From: Numida meleagris
Lineage: Eukaryota > Chordata > Aves > Galliformes > Numididae
Assembly: GCF_002078875.1 (NCBI RefSeq)
Contig: NC_034410.1
Coordinates: forward strand, 38,282,145-38,346,144
Length of the DNA stretch: 64,000 bases
Direction: 5' to 3'
In this document: piece after piece, positions 39,330 through 51,228 of the stretch
Position numbering within the stretch: the first letter of the stretch is position 1
Layout of the letters: every line of letters begins with the position of its first letter
The notes under the pieces: model-generated
What the model was told of the DNA's origin: nothing
Databases searched by the model: none
What the model saw: the letters and a program-made list of their open reading frames with translations, nothing else
Program-made: the position numbers and the translations under genes

Positions 39330-39790
39330 GAGGCATAACTGAATGAACATTTTGTACTGGTGTTTGCTATGGAGGAACTTAGGTTTCTTCACCCATGCTG
39401 CTTTGGGGAAATAATATAATAATATGGAGAAGTTGTCTAAAACTGATAAGCCCGTAGCAGAGGCCTTGGAATAGATCAAAAGAAATAGTGAAAAATGCTC
39501 AGAAAGCAGATATCCCCAAAGAGTACTAAAGGAATTCCAATATCTAGTTGCTGAGTTATTAATCACTCGCTTAAGTGAGTCTTCTTATTCAAGGAATAGA
39601 GGACAGGAAATTTGATGACAATTTCTTGAAAGATTCCCAGGAGTAAAGACCAATAAATCTAACTTCATTCCAGTGAATCTATAGCAGAAATTATAACAGA
39701 AAATAGAATTCCCTTCAAATCACATGTAATCCAGTCCTCTGAGGCCTGGGTCAACAAACCTTTGAGGATCTATAGAGATCTAGAGAACAT
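39330..39790 (+). mobile_element. Old CR1-type LINE remnant (region before RT), decayed
   Basis: Blocks match the same ancient CR1 class as 18475-20031, but from a slightly more upstream part: 'agtactaaaggaattccaat' (39522-39541, cognate of 'agagttctgaaagaactcaa'), then 'gaccaataaatctaacttca' (39648-39667, cognate of the segment encoding YRPISLTS), then 'gcagaaattataacagaaaa' (39683-39702). The order is right, but identity is low and all frames are broken. It ends before the RT motif A region. The outer limits are estimates. Confidence 0.6.
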
Positions 39791-41909
39791 ACAGTATATT
39801 CTAACATAATAGAAAAAAAATCTGAATAAAAATAAAATTAAACCTTAGTTGCTTACTCAGTGTGGTCTATATCACACAGAACACTGAAAAAATTGCTCTT
39901 GAAGACTTGATTGACCAATTGCAACAAGTTGTATATATATGTCTACCTGTGTACTCAAATTGATTATGAAGTGCCAAGCAATGTATATTTAGGAGCTGAT
40001 AATAGGTACATGTATTACTTTTACTTTATTGAGAAACAAAACCAAGACAACAAAAAAAAGAGAGCCACCAGCTCTATGTCTGCAAGACCACATTCTGATC
40101 CTCTTGATTGAGGAGCCATGTCCACTTCTGGTGAAGATAAATTGAAGACTGTAATGAAGTAAAGGGAGAATGGACACAGTGGTGGAATAGTAGAAGGAAA
40201 CTGTAAAGGAAAAGGATCGCGAGACTATTGAACTAGAGAGTAAGAAGGGACAGAGTTGCATAAATCCAAAGGGAATGATAGGGAAGGGTGTTCCTTCCCT
40301 CTTCGTACAAAACAGAGGAACTAGAATTGCGAAGACTTTACAATGTGATGAAAATTTGCATGTTTAAATATTTTTGAATTGCTGTACTTTTGCTGACCTC
40401 ACCTCAGTGGCATGAACATACAACTTACTCCAAGAAATGATTTTCAAATACATTAAAGTGCGATAGGAGCAATAATTACCATTAGTGAGAATAATGCCCA
40501 GAGGACTCATATCTGATGTTTCTTTTATGTTTAAAGCTCTCCCCTAAGATATATTTAGTTTCTCTGCCTTTATGCTAGCATGTGATGCTATTTTATCTTT
40601 TGTGCAGTTTTTCTTCACAGCTGCTATCAACTTATTTAGTTTGAAGGTCTTTAATGTCTTACTTCTTTCTTTCCACTTCTGGCCACGAGACTACAAAAAC
40701 TTGACTCTGAAAATACCTACCCATATCATTTTTAGCCTTTTCTAACCAGGAACTATTTATTTTCTGTTCCAGAACACACATACAAATTTAAAAAGTATAA
40801 AAAAAGAGCATTTGATGGATTGTGCTCCTCTGGATGTGGCTTGTTAATTTTTCTTAGAGCTTCTGCTTACACATCTTAAAAACTGCAGAATTCAGAGTAG
40901 AGAAAAATGGTTCAATCTGTTACTTTATCTTATATTGTAAATCCAGAATATCAAATACAGTGATATGCTTGCTTGGTTGGGTAGTGTCTCTGCTTCAGAG
41001 TTTACTTATGATCACTTTCTGCAGCTTGTAATTCTATGCCATGTTTCATGTCGTCACTTTTTGCTACATTCCCATTTACTCTGCCTTAGCTTGTTCTTTT
41101 CCTTCCTCTGATTGATTTTTCCATTTCTCACACATCGTTTATCTCAAGATACTGTGCTGACAACCTGTTCTCAGGTCAGTGCCATTCTTTTTAATATCTA
41201 ACTGTTTTCCCACTCTTGCTGCCCAGCTAGTTTTCAGTATGTTTCCTCAACTAAATAGAAGTATCTTCATATTACTCTTGGTATACCTGCCATATACCTT
41301 TGCACAGCTTCTTCTGTCATCAGTGTTTAATCCTATAGAGCACTCCCCTTAATAACCATAGTTCTAGTTTCACCTTGTCACAGCAGGATATTTCTCCATA
41401 ACTACTCAAATGTGATTTTATCTGATGAATTTGAGTTCCAATCTTAGTATTTCATAAATAATCATTTGACATAAGACTTCTAAAACATTTAATAAGACGT
41501 TGCATTTCATCTTGCTTTTCACATGCCTTTAGCTTCCTACTCTTCAATATTCATTCAAATTCCTGGCTTGTGAAGAGCACTGATCATATTTTAAGCTCTT
41601 TTTCTTTGAATTGACCATGACCTAATAAATTTTAAAATGATTTGTAGCTAACTCTCAACCAGTAAAAGAGGCTCTATATTTGCATGAACTGACAACTGTG
41701 TGACAATTTCCTACAAAACAAATAGAAAAAAAACATTACAAATATTTTTACCTTAACCACTGGTAGAATTTATGTACAAAATGGTTAAGCAATTTTTAAT
41801 TTCATAAAAGATTGTAAATTGTTTACAACTTTCTAGAGGTACTCATGTTTTATGAGCAATCCTATTGTGCCAGAACAAGTGCAAAGCCAAATATCATTGG
41901 TGTATCTAC
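39791..41909. other. Gene-free, unique-looking AT-rich DNA
   Basis: No recognisable gene, RNA or repeat. Open frames are at most 90 codons (minus 39989-40261) and carry no known motif. Confidence 0.55.
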
Positions 41910-41911
41910 TA

Positions 41912-42446
41912 CGTAGGTTGCTCTGAAAGTAATGCCTCCTATTTCCATGGAAAATACAACAGATACAAAGAGCACAGTAACGCTACTTGATAGAGCAAAT
42001 TCTCAGCTACAAAACACTGTTTTTCAGCATAGTCACCACCATTAGCTATGCATTTTTTTCAGTGATGAACAAGAGCCTGCATGCCATGTTCATAAAAATC
42101 TGCGCCAGCAGAGGTGATCCACTGTTTCATAGTGTTTCACCACCCACCATCTCACTGTGCCCAAACCCACTGCTTGGTCTCCATAAATATTAAGCATGAG
42201 TTGATGAATGTCAATGGGTGTTATTTTATCTGCATGGAGGAATTCATACCTTTGTTTCATACGCACTTCCATGTCAGATCCCATTCTGTCTGACTGCCTC
42301 TCTGCTGCCATCTGCCACATGGCAAAAAAATGTGATGGAATATTGGTGAGAAGTTTCAGCTTCTACTGCCATACCACCAACATCCACGTCTGACTTCATG
42401 GGCCAATGTAATAAGATAGGAGGGGTTACTTTTGGAGCAGCCCTCG
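41912..42446 (-). mobile_element. Mariner-family DNA transposon, internally deleted (Galluhop/Mariner1_GG-like)
   Basis: The ends form imperfect terminal inverted repeats: the left end begins 'cgtaggttgctctgaaagta' and the right end, read on the opposite strand, begins 'cgagggctgctccaaaagta'; similarity continues through 'atgcctcctattt'. Each end is flanked by TA (41910-41911 and 42447-42448), the mariner target duplication. The element is 535 bp, against about 1.2-1.3 kb for intact mariners. The minus strand encodes an N-terminal transposase piece in 42090-42320 (LHADKITPIDIHQLMLNIYG, then a GTVRWWV block like the mariner helix-turn-helix region), joined closely to a C-terminal piece (DFYEHGMQALVHH, stop, then KKCIANGGDY, about 42113-42030). 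The catalytic DDD core between them is missing, so it cannot encode transposase. The family name is from memory. Confidence 0.88.
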
Positions 42447-42448
42447 TA

Positions 42449-43460
42449 ATCAGAACATAGCAGTGTTATCTAAAGTCATGGGCCCATACTGATCCATAAA
42501 TGTATGGAAATTATGCTTTTTAAACTAAATTGTAACTGTACATGGAAATATCCAGAAAGACATTATGAGCAAAGGACGAGAAGCAAGTGTGCCAATTAGG
42601 TACAACAAAGCATGTAAGGTTGACTCATAATGTCATAGCAGCAGACAAAGCTAGAGACTAGAGTTAGCCCGTCAGGTGAGTGAGGCATGCTAAGGTCAAT
42701 CCAAAAGTCAAAAATTTTGCTCATTAATTCTCTGATTTTTAATTAGAAATACTTAAATCTTTAGCCTATACATCAAAATATTTACACGTACATACAATAG
42801 CAGAGGGGTTTTGTTGTCGCTTAAAAAAGCTGTATAATGTCAAAATAAATTTCAAAGTAAAATGAATAACTAGGTGCTATATTCAGAATAAAAATTTGGC
42901 AATGAGTTGGTTTTTTCTCCACGGGAACCAAAGGCAAAATTCTCACTGAAAGTAAGACTTTAAATGCATGTATATTCGACAAAAGTGAGATCTATTAAAA
43001 AAAACTGAGTCAAACATCTAAGCCTGGAAAGGCAGAGGAGCAGAGAAACAGATTTCAAGAATGTAAAAAGATTTGCAAAGAGAAAAATAACAATGCTCAC
43101 AGAGAAAAGGAAAATAAATAAAAATAAACTGGAAATTAGAGTGAGAAAGTTCAGTTGAGAAAGAAACAGAAAAAAGCTTCCTAAGTTCAAATATTGTGAA
43201 ACAGCAAGCTAGGGCACCTGGAGAGATTTTCAAGTCTTAAAATTTGAGCATTTCTCAGTCACATGACCTTCTCAGGGTTTGTGACAGAGTCCAAAATAAT
43301 TGCAGTTTCATACAACCAGTCAGCAGCAGCTCAGTAACCCCCAGATGGCAGCAGCCTGACTCTTTGCTCATTTTAGCTGCTCATTAAAGGCTCACCTATG
43401 AAATTGGCAGAAAAAAAAAATTATAAATGCTAAATACTATCATTTGTGAGAATTCATAAA
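42449..43460. other. Gene-free stretch
   Basis: No gene or repeat is recognised in about 1 kb between the mariner element and the next CR1. The sequence is A-rich, especially 43020-43180, which creates Phe/Leu/Ser-rich open frames on the minus strand that I regard as compositional. Confidence 0.6.
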
Positions 43461-44278
43461 ATAATAGAATCATGGAATCATAAAGGTTGGAAAAGACCAC
43501 TAAGATCATCTAAGTCCAACCATGAACACATCCCCACCATGCCCACTGGCCATATCCTCAGTGCCACACCTCCACATTTCTTGAACACCTCCAGGGACAG
43601 TGACTCCACCATTGGCACAGTGACTCCACCTGTGCCAATGCACCACCACTCTTTCTGAGAAGAAGTTTCTCCCAGTATCCAACCAGAGCCTCTACTGGTG
43701 CAACTTGAGGCCATTTCCTCTCATCCTGTCACTAGTTAAATGGGAAAAGAGGCTGACACCCACCTCACAACAACCTCCTTTCCAGCAGTTGTAGAGATCA
43801 GTGAGGTCTCCCCTGAGCCTCCTCCAGACAGAACAAACCCGGTTCCCTCAGCTAATCCCCATAGGACTTGTGCTCCAGACCCTTCACAGCTTTGTTGCCA
43901 TTCTCTGGACACACTCCAGGGCCTCAGTGTCTTTCTTGCAGTGAGAAACCCAAAGCTGAACACAGTACTAAAGGTGTGGCCTCACCAGTGCTGAGTACAG
44001 GGGTACAGTTACCTCCCTGCTCCTGCTGCCTGCTCTATTTCTGATACAAACCAGGATGCTTCCGGTGTTCTTGGCCACCCAGGCACACTGCTGGCTCATG
44101 TTCAGCCAGCTGTTGACTAATACCTCCAGATCATTTTCTGCTGCATAGCTTGCCAGCCACTCTGCCCCAATCCTGTAGCATTGCATGGGTTTGTGACCAA
44201 AGTGCAGGACCCAGCACTTTGTCTTGAAGCTCATACAATTGGTCTCAGCCCATTGATCCAGCCTGTCTAGATCCCACT
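43461..44278 (-). mobile_element. CR1 LINE, 3' ~820 bp, minus strand
   Basis: The plus strand starts with the antisense terminus ('ataatagaatcatggaatca') and continues through 'aaggttggaaaagaccacta', 'tccaaccatgaacacatccc', 'gaggtctcccctgagcctcc', 'acactccagggcctcagtgt', 'aaaggtgtggcctcaccagt' and 'aggcacactgctggctcatg' to 'ccagcctgtctagatccc'. On the minus strand, open pieces encode the ORF2 C-terminus after the [22 protein letters not shown] and a [16 protein letters not shown] block. The frame is interrupted near 43964-43968 and elsewhere. It is 5'-truncated just after the RT domain. A 20-bp direct duplication occurs inside it (43597-43636). Confidence 0.95.
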
Positions 44279-46318
44279 TCTTGTACTTTTGGCTAAAACC
44301 AAATGTAGTAATTAAACTGTTCTAAGTGACCCTAGTTAGAGGCAAAACAATCAGTCCTGATATCTTTTCCAGACTTATATTCTCTAATGATCCTATTGGC
44401 CTAGGTAAAGGAAGAAAGGGAAATATATTTTGCACCATCTGCACTAGCAAATGCACTACAGGACATAATTGCATTTTAGTGTTTTTATGTACATAGATAT
44501 TTTTAAATCTGTTCCTTTCAAAATAGTTTAAACTAAACAGGAATGAGGGACTCCTATTCCACTTTACGGAGAGCATCTACGCATGCTAGTATTCCAGAAC
44601 TGTTCTTCCAAAATAACTGCATGTATACAGAAGCCCTTACGTTAAAAAAAAAAAGCATTATGAAAACTCCAAAAAAAAAAAAAAAAAAAAAACCTAGATG
44701 AAGAAGACTTGATAAGTGGCTTTGTCTGTTCTTTACAGAAAACAGAATACAGATGCTTCTGTTTTATTGTTCCTGCTGAATCTCTTCTCTCCATCCCACA
44801 ATGTTTTTTCAACTGAGAAGCAATCATTAATCAAATGTGAGGACGTGATATCAAGCTAGAATTCAGGCATCCAGTAATTAAAAAAACCCATTTAGAGACA
44901 GGGTAGAGAGAGAGCTTCATCTCAGTCTAACACTTTTGTTATGAAGAGGTTGTCTAACACTTCCAAGAGGAATAAAGAGTAGGAGAAGTGAAAGATCTAG
45001 AGCAGATGGACAGTGAGATGAAGTGCAGAAGGAATTGCCATGGGACCTGTTAGATGGTCATGAGAAAGAGAAGATGGCATTGTAAGAAATATAATCATAA
45101 TTATCAATAGTAGTCTTCTGTTCCTTTTATATAGGAGCAAAAACTACCTACCAAAGCTAGGATAGCATCTGCACTGGTTAACCTTTCACAGCATTTTATA
45201 TCCGCCAAGAACAAAACTCTTCTACAATTTTGGGATAAATAACAAATCCTTCAGAATCTGATGTTCCTTTATTAGTAGTATAAAATTATTTTGTTCCAAG
45301 TTTTCAGGAGTTTGATTTTTTGCTACAACATTCACAGATTGATCTGGAGAGTAGCTGTGGCCATTTGCTATCTCTGCTCTCAGAAAATTCTCCTAATTTT
45401 GGCACCTCCTAACTTCAAAACTCTTGCCTTGATTCCTTCAATATTGAGTTCTCCTGCATTCCCTTACCTGGTGGTTTCCTAGTGTGAAACAAATATTGCT
45501 GAAATCTCCTCCTGCACTTTACACACTATGTCCTTAAATACAGATTGTCATGCAATTCCTCCACTAGGATTCTCTGTTGAATTTGATGTCTCCCTGTAAC
45601 CCTCAATTAGCAATTTTACAATGAAGATTGAGTTTTAAAGTGAGTCATCACAGAAATATCTATTCTGGCAATTCCCTATGGGCCTTAAGGCTGGATTTAA
45701 TTTCATTCTTAAAGCAAGGTTTAGTTCCCTTAAATCATTAATATTAGATCATGACTGCCAAATCCATTCCATTTCTCCAAAGAGAAAGAAATTGCACACT
45801 CCGAATAAGTTTTCAAGCAACAGTTTGAAGTTTTTGAGCCATTTTAAGAATGTTATTATAAGTTAATTTCACATTCAAACATTGACACAGGGAAATCTGA
45901 AAGGGCTACAAAGCTTTAAAATTATTTAAGGCACATTTTTTCTTTGGGAATGTTGGTCCTTCATCCCATGAGAAAGGAATAGTGGGTGATAACTGAAGCC
46001 CAGGACTGGAGTCTGATTGAAAATGAAGGAAGAAGAGGTCTTAGAAAAAGACTTCAGATTCTCCTGGTAAGCTCCAGTTGTAGCCAAAAGCAGATGATAC
46101 GGTGTTTTTTTTGTCTACCATTCTCCCTGATAGCAATATTCCATTTTTTTCCCTTTTCATTGATGTCTAAACAACAGGAAATCTGTCTTCAGTCATTTTC
46201 AAATCAAACATTCACCTTCAGTGCGCCAGTGGCATTTCTGCTCTGGTCATGGCTTATGTACAGCGTAATGACATTCTGTAAATCAGACTCTACTCAAGTG
46301 ACAGATTCATGCTCTGAT
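44279..46318. other. Gene-free stretch with a poly(A) run
   Basis: No gene is recognised. Open frames reach 116 codons (plus 45986-46336), and that one runs into the CR1 at its right edge. Confidence 0.55.
44671..44692 (+). repeat. (A)22 homopolymer run
   Basis: Twenty-two A in a row, with a second run of 12 A at about 44643-44654, separated by a short AT-rich spacer. It could be the tail of a retroposed sequence, but nothing recognisable precedes it and CR1 elements do not end in poly(A). Confidence 0.9.
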
Positions 46319-47605
46319 AATCATAGTATCTTTTGAGTTGGAAGGGACCCTTAAAAGTCACCTAGTCTAACTACATGCAATGAACAGGGACACCTACAGT
46401 TGGATCAGGTTACTCAAAGCCCCATCCAGCCTGACCTTGCAAATCTCCAGGCACTGGGCATCCACTACTCTGGGCAACCTGTTCCAGTGCCTCACCACCT
46501 TCATCATTAAAAACTTCTTCCTTACGTCCAATCTAAATCTCCTCTGTTCTAGTTTGAAACAATTTCCCCTTGTCCTATTACAACAGACCCTACTAAAGAG
46601 TCTGTCTCCTTTCTTACAGCTCCCATTTAGATACTGTAAGGCTGCTCTCAAGTCTCCCTGGAGCCTTCTCTTCTCCAGGCTGAACAGCCTCAGATCTCTC
46701 AGCCTGCCCTCACAGAGAAGGTGTTCCATCCCTTGGATTATTTCTGTGGCCCTCCTCTGGACACTCTCCAACCAGTCCACATCTCTTCTGTACTGAGGAC
46801 TCCACATCTGCACACAGTCCTCCAGGTGAGATCTCACCAGCGCAGAGCAGAGGGGCAGGATCACCTCTCTCACCCTGCTGGCCACGCTTCTTTTGATGCA
46901 GCTCAGATACAGCTGGTTTTCTGGGCTGCGAGGGCACATTGCTGGCTCATGTCCAGCTTGCCATCCACTAGCACCCCCAACTCCTTTTTGGCAGAGTTGC
47001 ACCTAATCATTACACCCCTCGGCTTGTACTGATAGCCGGGGTTGCCACAACGCATGCGCAAGACCTTGCACTAGGATCTATTGAACCTCATGAGGTTCAC
47101 CTGGGCCCAGTGCTCAAAGCTATCTAGATCTCTCTGGGTGGCATCCCATTCCTCAGGTGTGTCGGTCGCACCACACCGCTTGGTGTCATCTGCAAGCTTG
47201 CTGACAGTGCACTTAATCCCACTGTTGATGTCATTGGTGAAGATGTTAAAGAGCACTGTTTCCAGTACTGACCCCTGAGGGACACCACTTGTCACCAATC
47301 TCCATCTGGACACTGAGCTATTGACCACCACTGTCTGGGTATGATCTTGCAACCCATTCCTCATCCATCAAATAGTCCACCCATCAAATCTATATCTTTC
47401 AAATTTGGAGAGGAAATTTTATAGGGGACCAAAGGCCTTACTGAAGTCCAAACAGATGACATCAGTGGCATCTCTTGTTCACTGATACCGTTACACCTTC
47501 ATAAAAAGTGACAAGGTTGGTCAGGCAGGACCTGCCTTTGGTGAACCCATGCTGGTTATCCCATATCACCACCATCTCTTCCAGGGATTTCAGGTCAGAG
47601 ATTGA
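46319..47605 (-). mobile_element. CR1 LINE with partial reverse transcriptase, ~1.3 kb, minus strand
   Basis: This is the most complete young CR1 in the window. Transcribed right to left it encodes RT motif A (DVICLDFSKAF with its Asp, about 47431-47460), then SGVPQGSVLETVLFNIFTND (about 47220-47290), then the catalytic LADDTK box (about 47180-47197), then FEHWAQVNLMRFN. After that come the C-terminal block in the 202-codon frame (46394-47002), containing VREVILPLCSALVRSHLE, LRLFSLEKRRLQGDL and VVRHWNRLP, and the terminus at 46319-46330. The RT piece (47071-47364) and the C-terminal piece lie in different frames, so there is at least one frameshift near 47002-47071. The 5' end, including the endonuclease, is missing. 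ORF2 of intact CR1 makes an endonuclease/RT for target-primed insertion; this copy is dead. Confidence 0.96.
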
Positions 47606-50445
47606 AAACAGAGTATAATAACAGATAGTTAACTCACCTGATTATCTTAGAAGTGCCAAATAAGATAGGAATCCATCCATCTGCTCATGTAGATAGAGAG
47701 TTCTATATCCAAGGCTGTTGGCAGACCACATTTTGCAAACATTACCTCCACTTACGTTGTATTTGTGTCTGGTATTCTTGTTGTAATTATCCCTCTGGCT
47801 GCACTTTAAAATACTTAATTCAATTATGTATTGACAGATGAAGATATCAGGGGTTGTATAAATGCATGCAGCAAAAGAAGTGTGTTAGAAGACCTTTACA
47901 TCTTTGGATATGGTTTTGGCAGATGTCCTAATTGCAAACACAATTTCTTTAATGCTCAAATGATCTCTCAGTGTTGTTTGCTCTCACTACATTGACTGTA
48001 ATTTATAAGATGTAAAGCTACAGATCCAGTTTTTGCTTGTTACTGGGAGTACTGTTGCTCTATTAATACCTATTAAGTCTCTGAAATATATTAAAATTCA
48101 CTTTCAACACATTTGTCATGGAATGTTTCAGGCTAATGAATATTAAATAAAGGAGCTAACAAGCAGGAAGCAAATGATACTGTCTGGAATCAGAAAAAAA
48201 AAAAAATCTAAATGTGTTTAAAAGACATAATTACATTTGCACCTGAGGAACCGGCTAATAAGCTAGAAGATATCTGTAGAAAGTCAACACTTAGAAGGAC
48301 ATTGTTGTTAGTATAAGCAAGAAGCATTAGCAGGAAAACAAAATCCAGACCAATTGGAAGGTTAACATGCATTTCTCTAACTTGCACTTCTAGAAAGCAT
48401 ACATAAAAGTTCATGCTTCACCAAGTGCCCATAAAACTGAGTTACATCCCTAAATTCAGTGAGTAAAGACCCTGCATTTTAATATGTATAAATGTCAGCA
48501 GGGTTTTGAGTCCACCTGATAGTTCTTTGGAACACCTGTGTCTCTCTGGCTAACAGAACAGAAGAAGCATCTTTGAAACTGTAACATAACTACTGTACAT
48601 TAGAAGTGACCAAATAAACAATATTCCAAACACTTAGAAAGAATGCAAAGATTTTTACTGTAAAACTGAGAAATAACCAATCTGAAATTAATGGTAGGAA
48701 GAACTTGAGAGGGCAAAGTACAGCTAAATGAGGAAGCAGCAGTGTGTGTGCAAGGAACGCAGTATAGTGCAGTAGTAACTGTGAATTGCCAAAAAGAGAG
48801 ATTGAAATTGGAGATCAGTTTTGCTTGCCTGTTTCATGCGTCATGCACTGAACAATAAGGATGAAATGATACCTGACATGAATTTTCTAACTTCTGGTTC
48901 CACGTATCAGTAACTTATAATTCATCAAGAAAAAGAACCAGTGAATGCAGCATACCAATGGTTTTCCAAGTAGCTCAGGTAGAAGACAGCAGACCTGCAC
49001 CCTATACATTGCAGCACCACATAGAGCACTTTTCTACAGTATCACCAGAGATGAATGCTTCCAAATGCCCCCAGTGATATCTCTAGATTTCTAGCAGTTA
49101 CACACATACATACACCAAAAAGAAATCAGAGAGAGAAAAAAAAGGAAATCAACCAAAAAAAACCCACAATAACAAAAAAAAACCTCGATGATTAAGTCAA
49201 GAAAGAAAGACAAAAGGTCTTGTTACTATGCTGATGTTGTTGTCTTCAATACAGAGATGTGGCTTACCTTGCCATACTACTTCTGTCTGATAACATTGAC
49301 TAGGAGAAAGAATAACATTCTTATTTTAGTCATTGCTTTAGCAGACCGTGGGAAATTTTTCTCTCAGTCCTCTGAAACGGTAACAATTCTATGTCCCTTT
49401 GCTTGTTGATTCTTTTCAGTTTCATACAAATAAATTACCAGCAATAAAAAAAAAAGGCAGTATTTGCTGCAGTGATGATTACAGAAATTCAGTCCAAAAT
49501 TCAATGTGTGTTTTTTTTTCAAATACAAATTGTGTTGAAACATGTTTTATGATACCCTTCAATATATGTATCTTTTACGTTTATGTGAATGCAAAGCACT
49601 GGGTTTTTCTCTTTCAAGTAGCAAGCAGTGAGCATCTGTAGTGCGCATTCTTAATAAACAGGAATGAGAACAGACAGAATAAACACCTTCTAAAATGATG
49701 GGTAAGCCCTCTTCATTAAACAGAAGATTCAGCTTGTTGTCAAGGATGTTTGGCTGAAGAGCTAAGAATACCCACTAGATCTTTCTGTAATATATAAAAG
49801 AACAGTGCAGCTACAGAGAAATACACAAATTCAAAGAACAAACCTTGGAAAGCAGCCTAAGGAAATGCATCTCTCCTCTACATATAAGTATGCTGTCTCT
49901 TCATAAGCTGACAAAAACAAGGCAGGAATACATGAAACAATAGAAACAGAAGTTGAATAATCACAAAAACAAAAGCAAGATTAAAAATTGATTTAAAATT
50001 AGAATTACAGCTCAGATACCACAACAGCTGAGCAGAGCTTGGGTTTATATTGACATTATCTTTATTCATTATTAGTAACTCAAGGGAAAAAAAAACTTCC
50101 AAAATGCTTTTATAGCAGCAGTTTCAACAAAGCAAGCCTCCTCTGAGCACTTGCTAGGTTAGTGTCACTGTGCTGGGTGTTTGCTTACCACTCTGCAGAA
50201 ATATTACATATTTTTCTACATTATGTTTGTAAGAAGAAACTGCTAGTATCCTTCTGTAAGAATCCCTTGATCCCCAGATTTTAGAGCAATGATGTATTTC
50301 CATTCAGTGTGTGTGAGGAGGAGACTAATACATTCCCATTCTTGGTAAGAATTAGGCTTCTCTCCTTGATATTTACTGAGGATGGGAGCTCTCATGCCCT
50401 ACAAAAGAAATTCTACAAAGGTAGCCTGATGAAATATTCAAACTC
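47606..50445. other. Gene-free, unique-looking DNA
   Basis: No gene or repeat is recognised. A-rich runs lie at 49136-49185 and a T9 run at about 49511-49519. Open frames stay below 81 codons. Confidence 0.55.
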
Positions 50446-51228
50446 ATAAAATCATAGAATGGCTTGGGTTGGAAGAGACCTCAAAGATATCTAGTTCCAA
50501 AGACCCTGCCATGGGCAGGGTTGCCATCCACTAGATCTTGCTGCTGCTCAGGGACCCATCCAACCTGGCCTTGAACACCTCCAGGGCTGGGGTATCCACA
50601 ACCTCCCTGGGCAGCCTGTTCCAGCACCTCACCACCCTTCGAGTAAAGAATTTCTGCCTAACGTATAACTTAAATCTCACCTCTTTTAGCTTAAATCCAT
50701 TCCCCCTTGTCCTATCACTATCAGCCCGTGTAAAAATTTGTCTCCCTTCTGATTATAAGCTCCCTGCAAGAACTAGAAAGCTGCAATGAGGTCTCCCCTG
50801 AGCTTTCTCTTCTCCAAGCTAAACAATCCCAGCTCCCTCAATCTTTCTTCGTAAGAGAGGTGCTCCAGCCCTCTGATCATCTTCATGGCCCTTTCTCTGG
50901 ACCTGATCATGCAGCTCTGCATCCCTCCTGTGCTGGAGGCCCCCTGACTTGGACACATTATTCCAGATGGGGCTTCACAAGGACACAGTAGAGGACAGTC
51001 CTCTCCCTCACATTGCTGCATATCACTCTTTAGATACAGCCCAGGATACAGTTGACCTTCCACAGCTGCAAGAGCTTCACTGCTGGCTCATGTCCAGCCT
51101 TTCATCACCAGGACCCCCAGGACCTTCTCCACGGGGCTGTTCTCAGTGAGTTCTTCTCCCAGTTTGTACTAATCTCTGGGACTGTCCCAGTTCAAGTGCA
51201 ACACCCTGCACTCAGTCTTACTTAATCT
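50446..51228 (-). mobile_element. CR1 LINE, 3' ~780 bp, minus strand
   Basis: The plus strand begins with the antisense terminus ('ataaaatcatagaatggctt') and runs through 'gggttggaagagacctcaaa', 'cagggacccatccaacctgg', 'ccttgaacacctccagggct', 'ctccctgggcagcctgttcc', 'cccccttgtcctatcactat', 'gaggtctcccctgagctttc', 'ggtgctccagccctctgatc' and 'cactgctggctcatgtccag' to the 'caacaccctgcactcagtct' region. The minus strand encodes short ORF2 C-terminal pieces ([20 protein letters not shown], then [16 protein letters not shown]). Frames are broken, and the copy is truncated between the RT and the C-terminal region. Confidence 0.95.
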
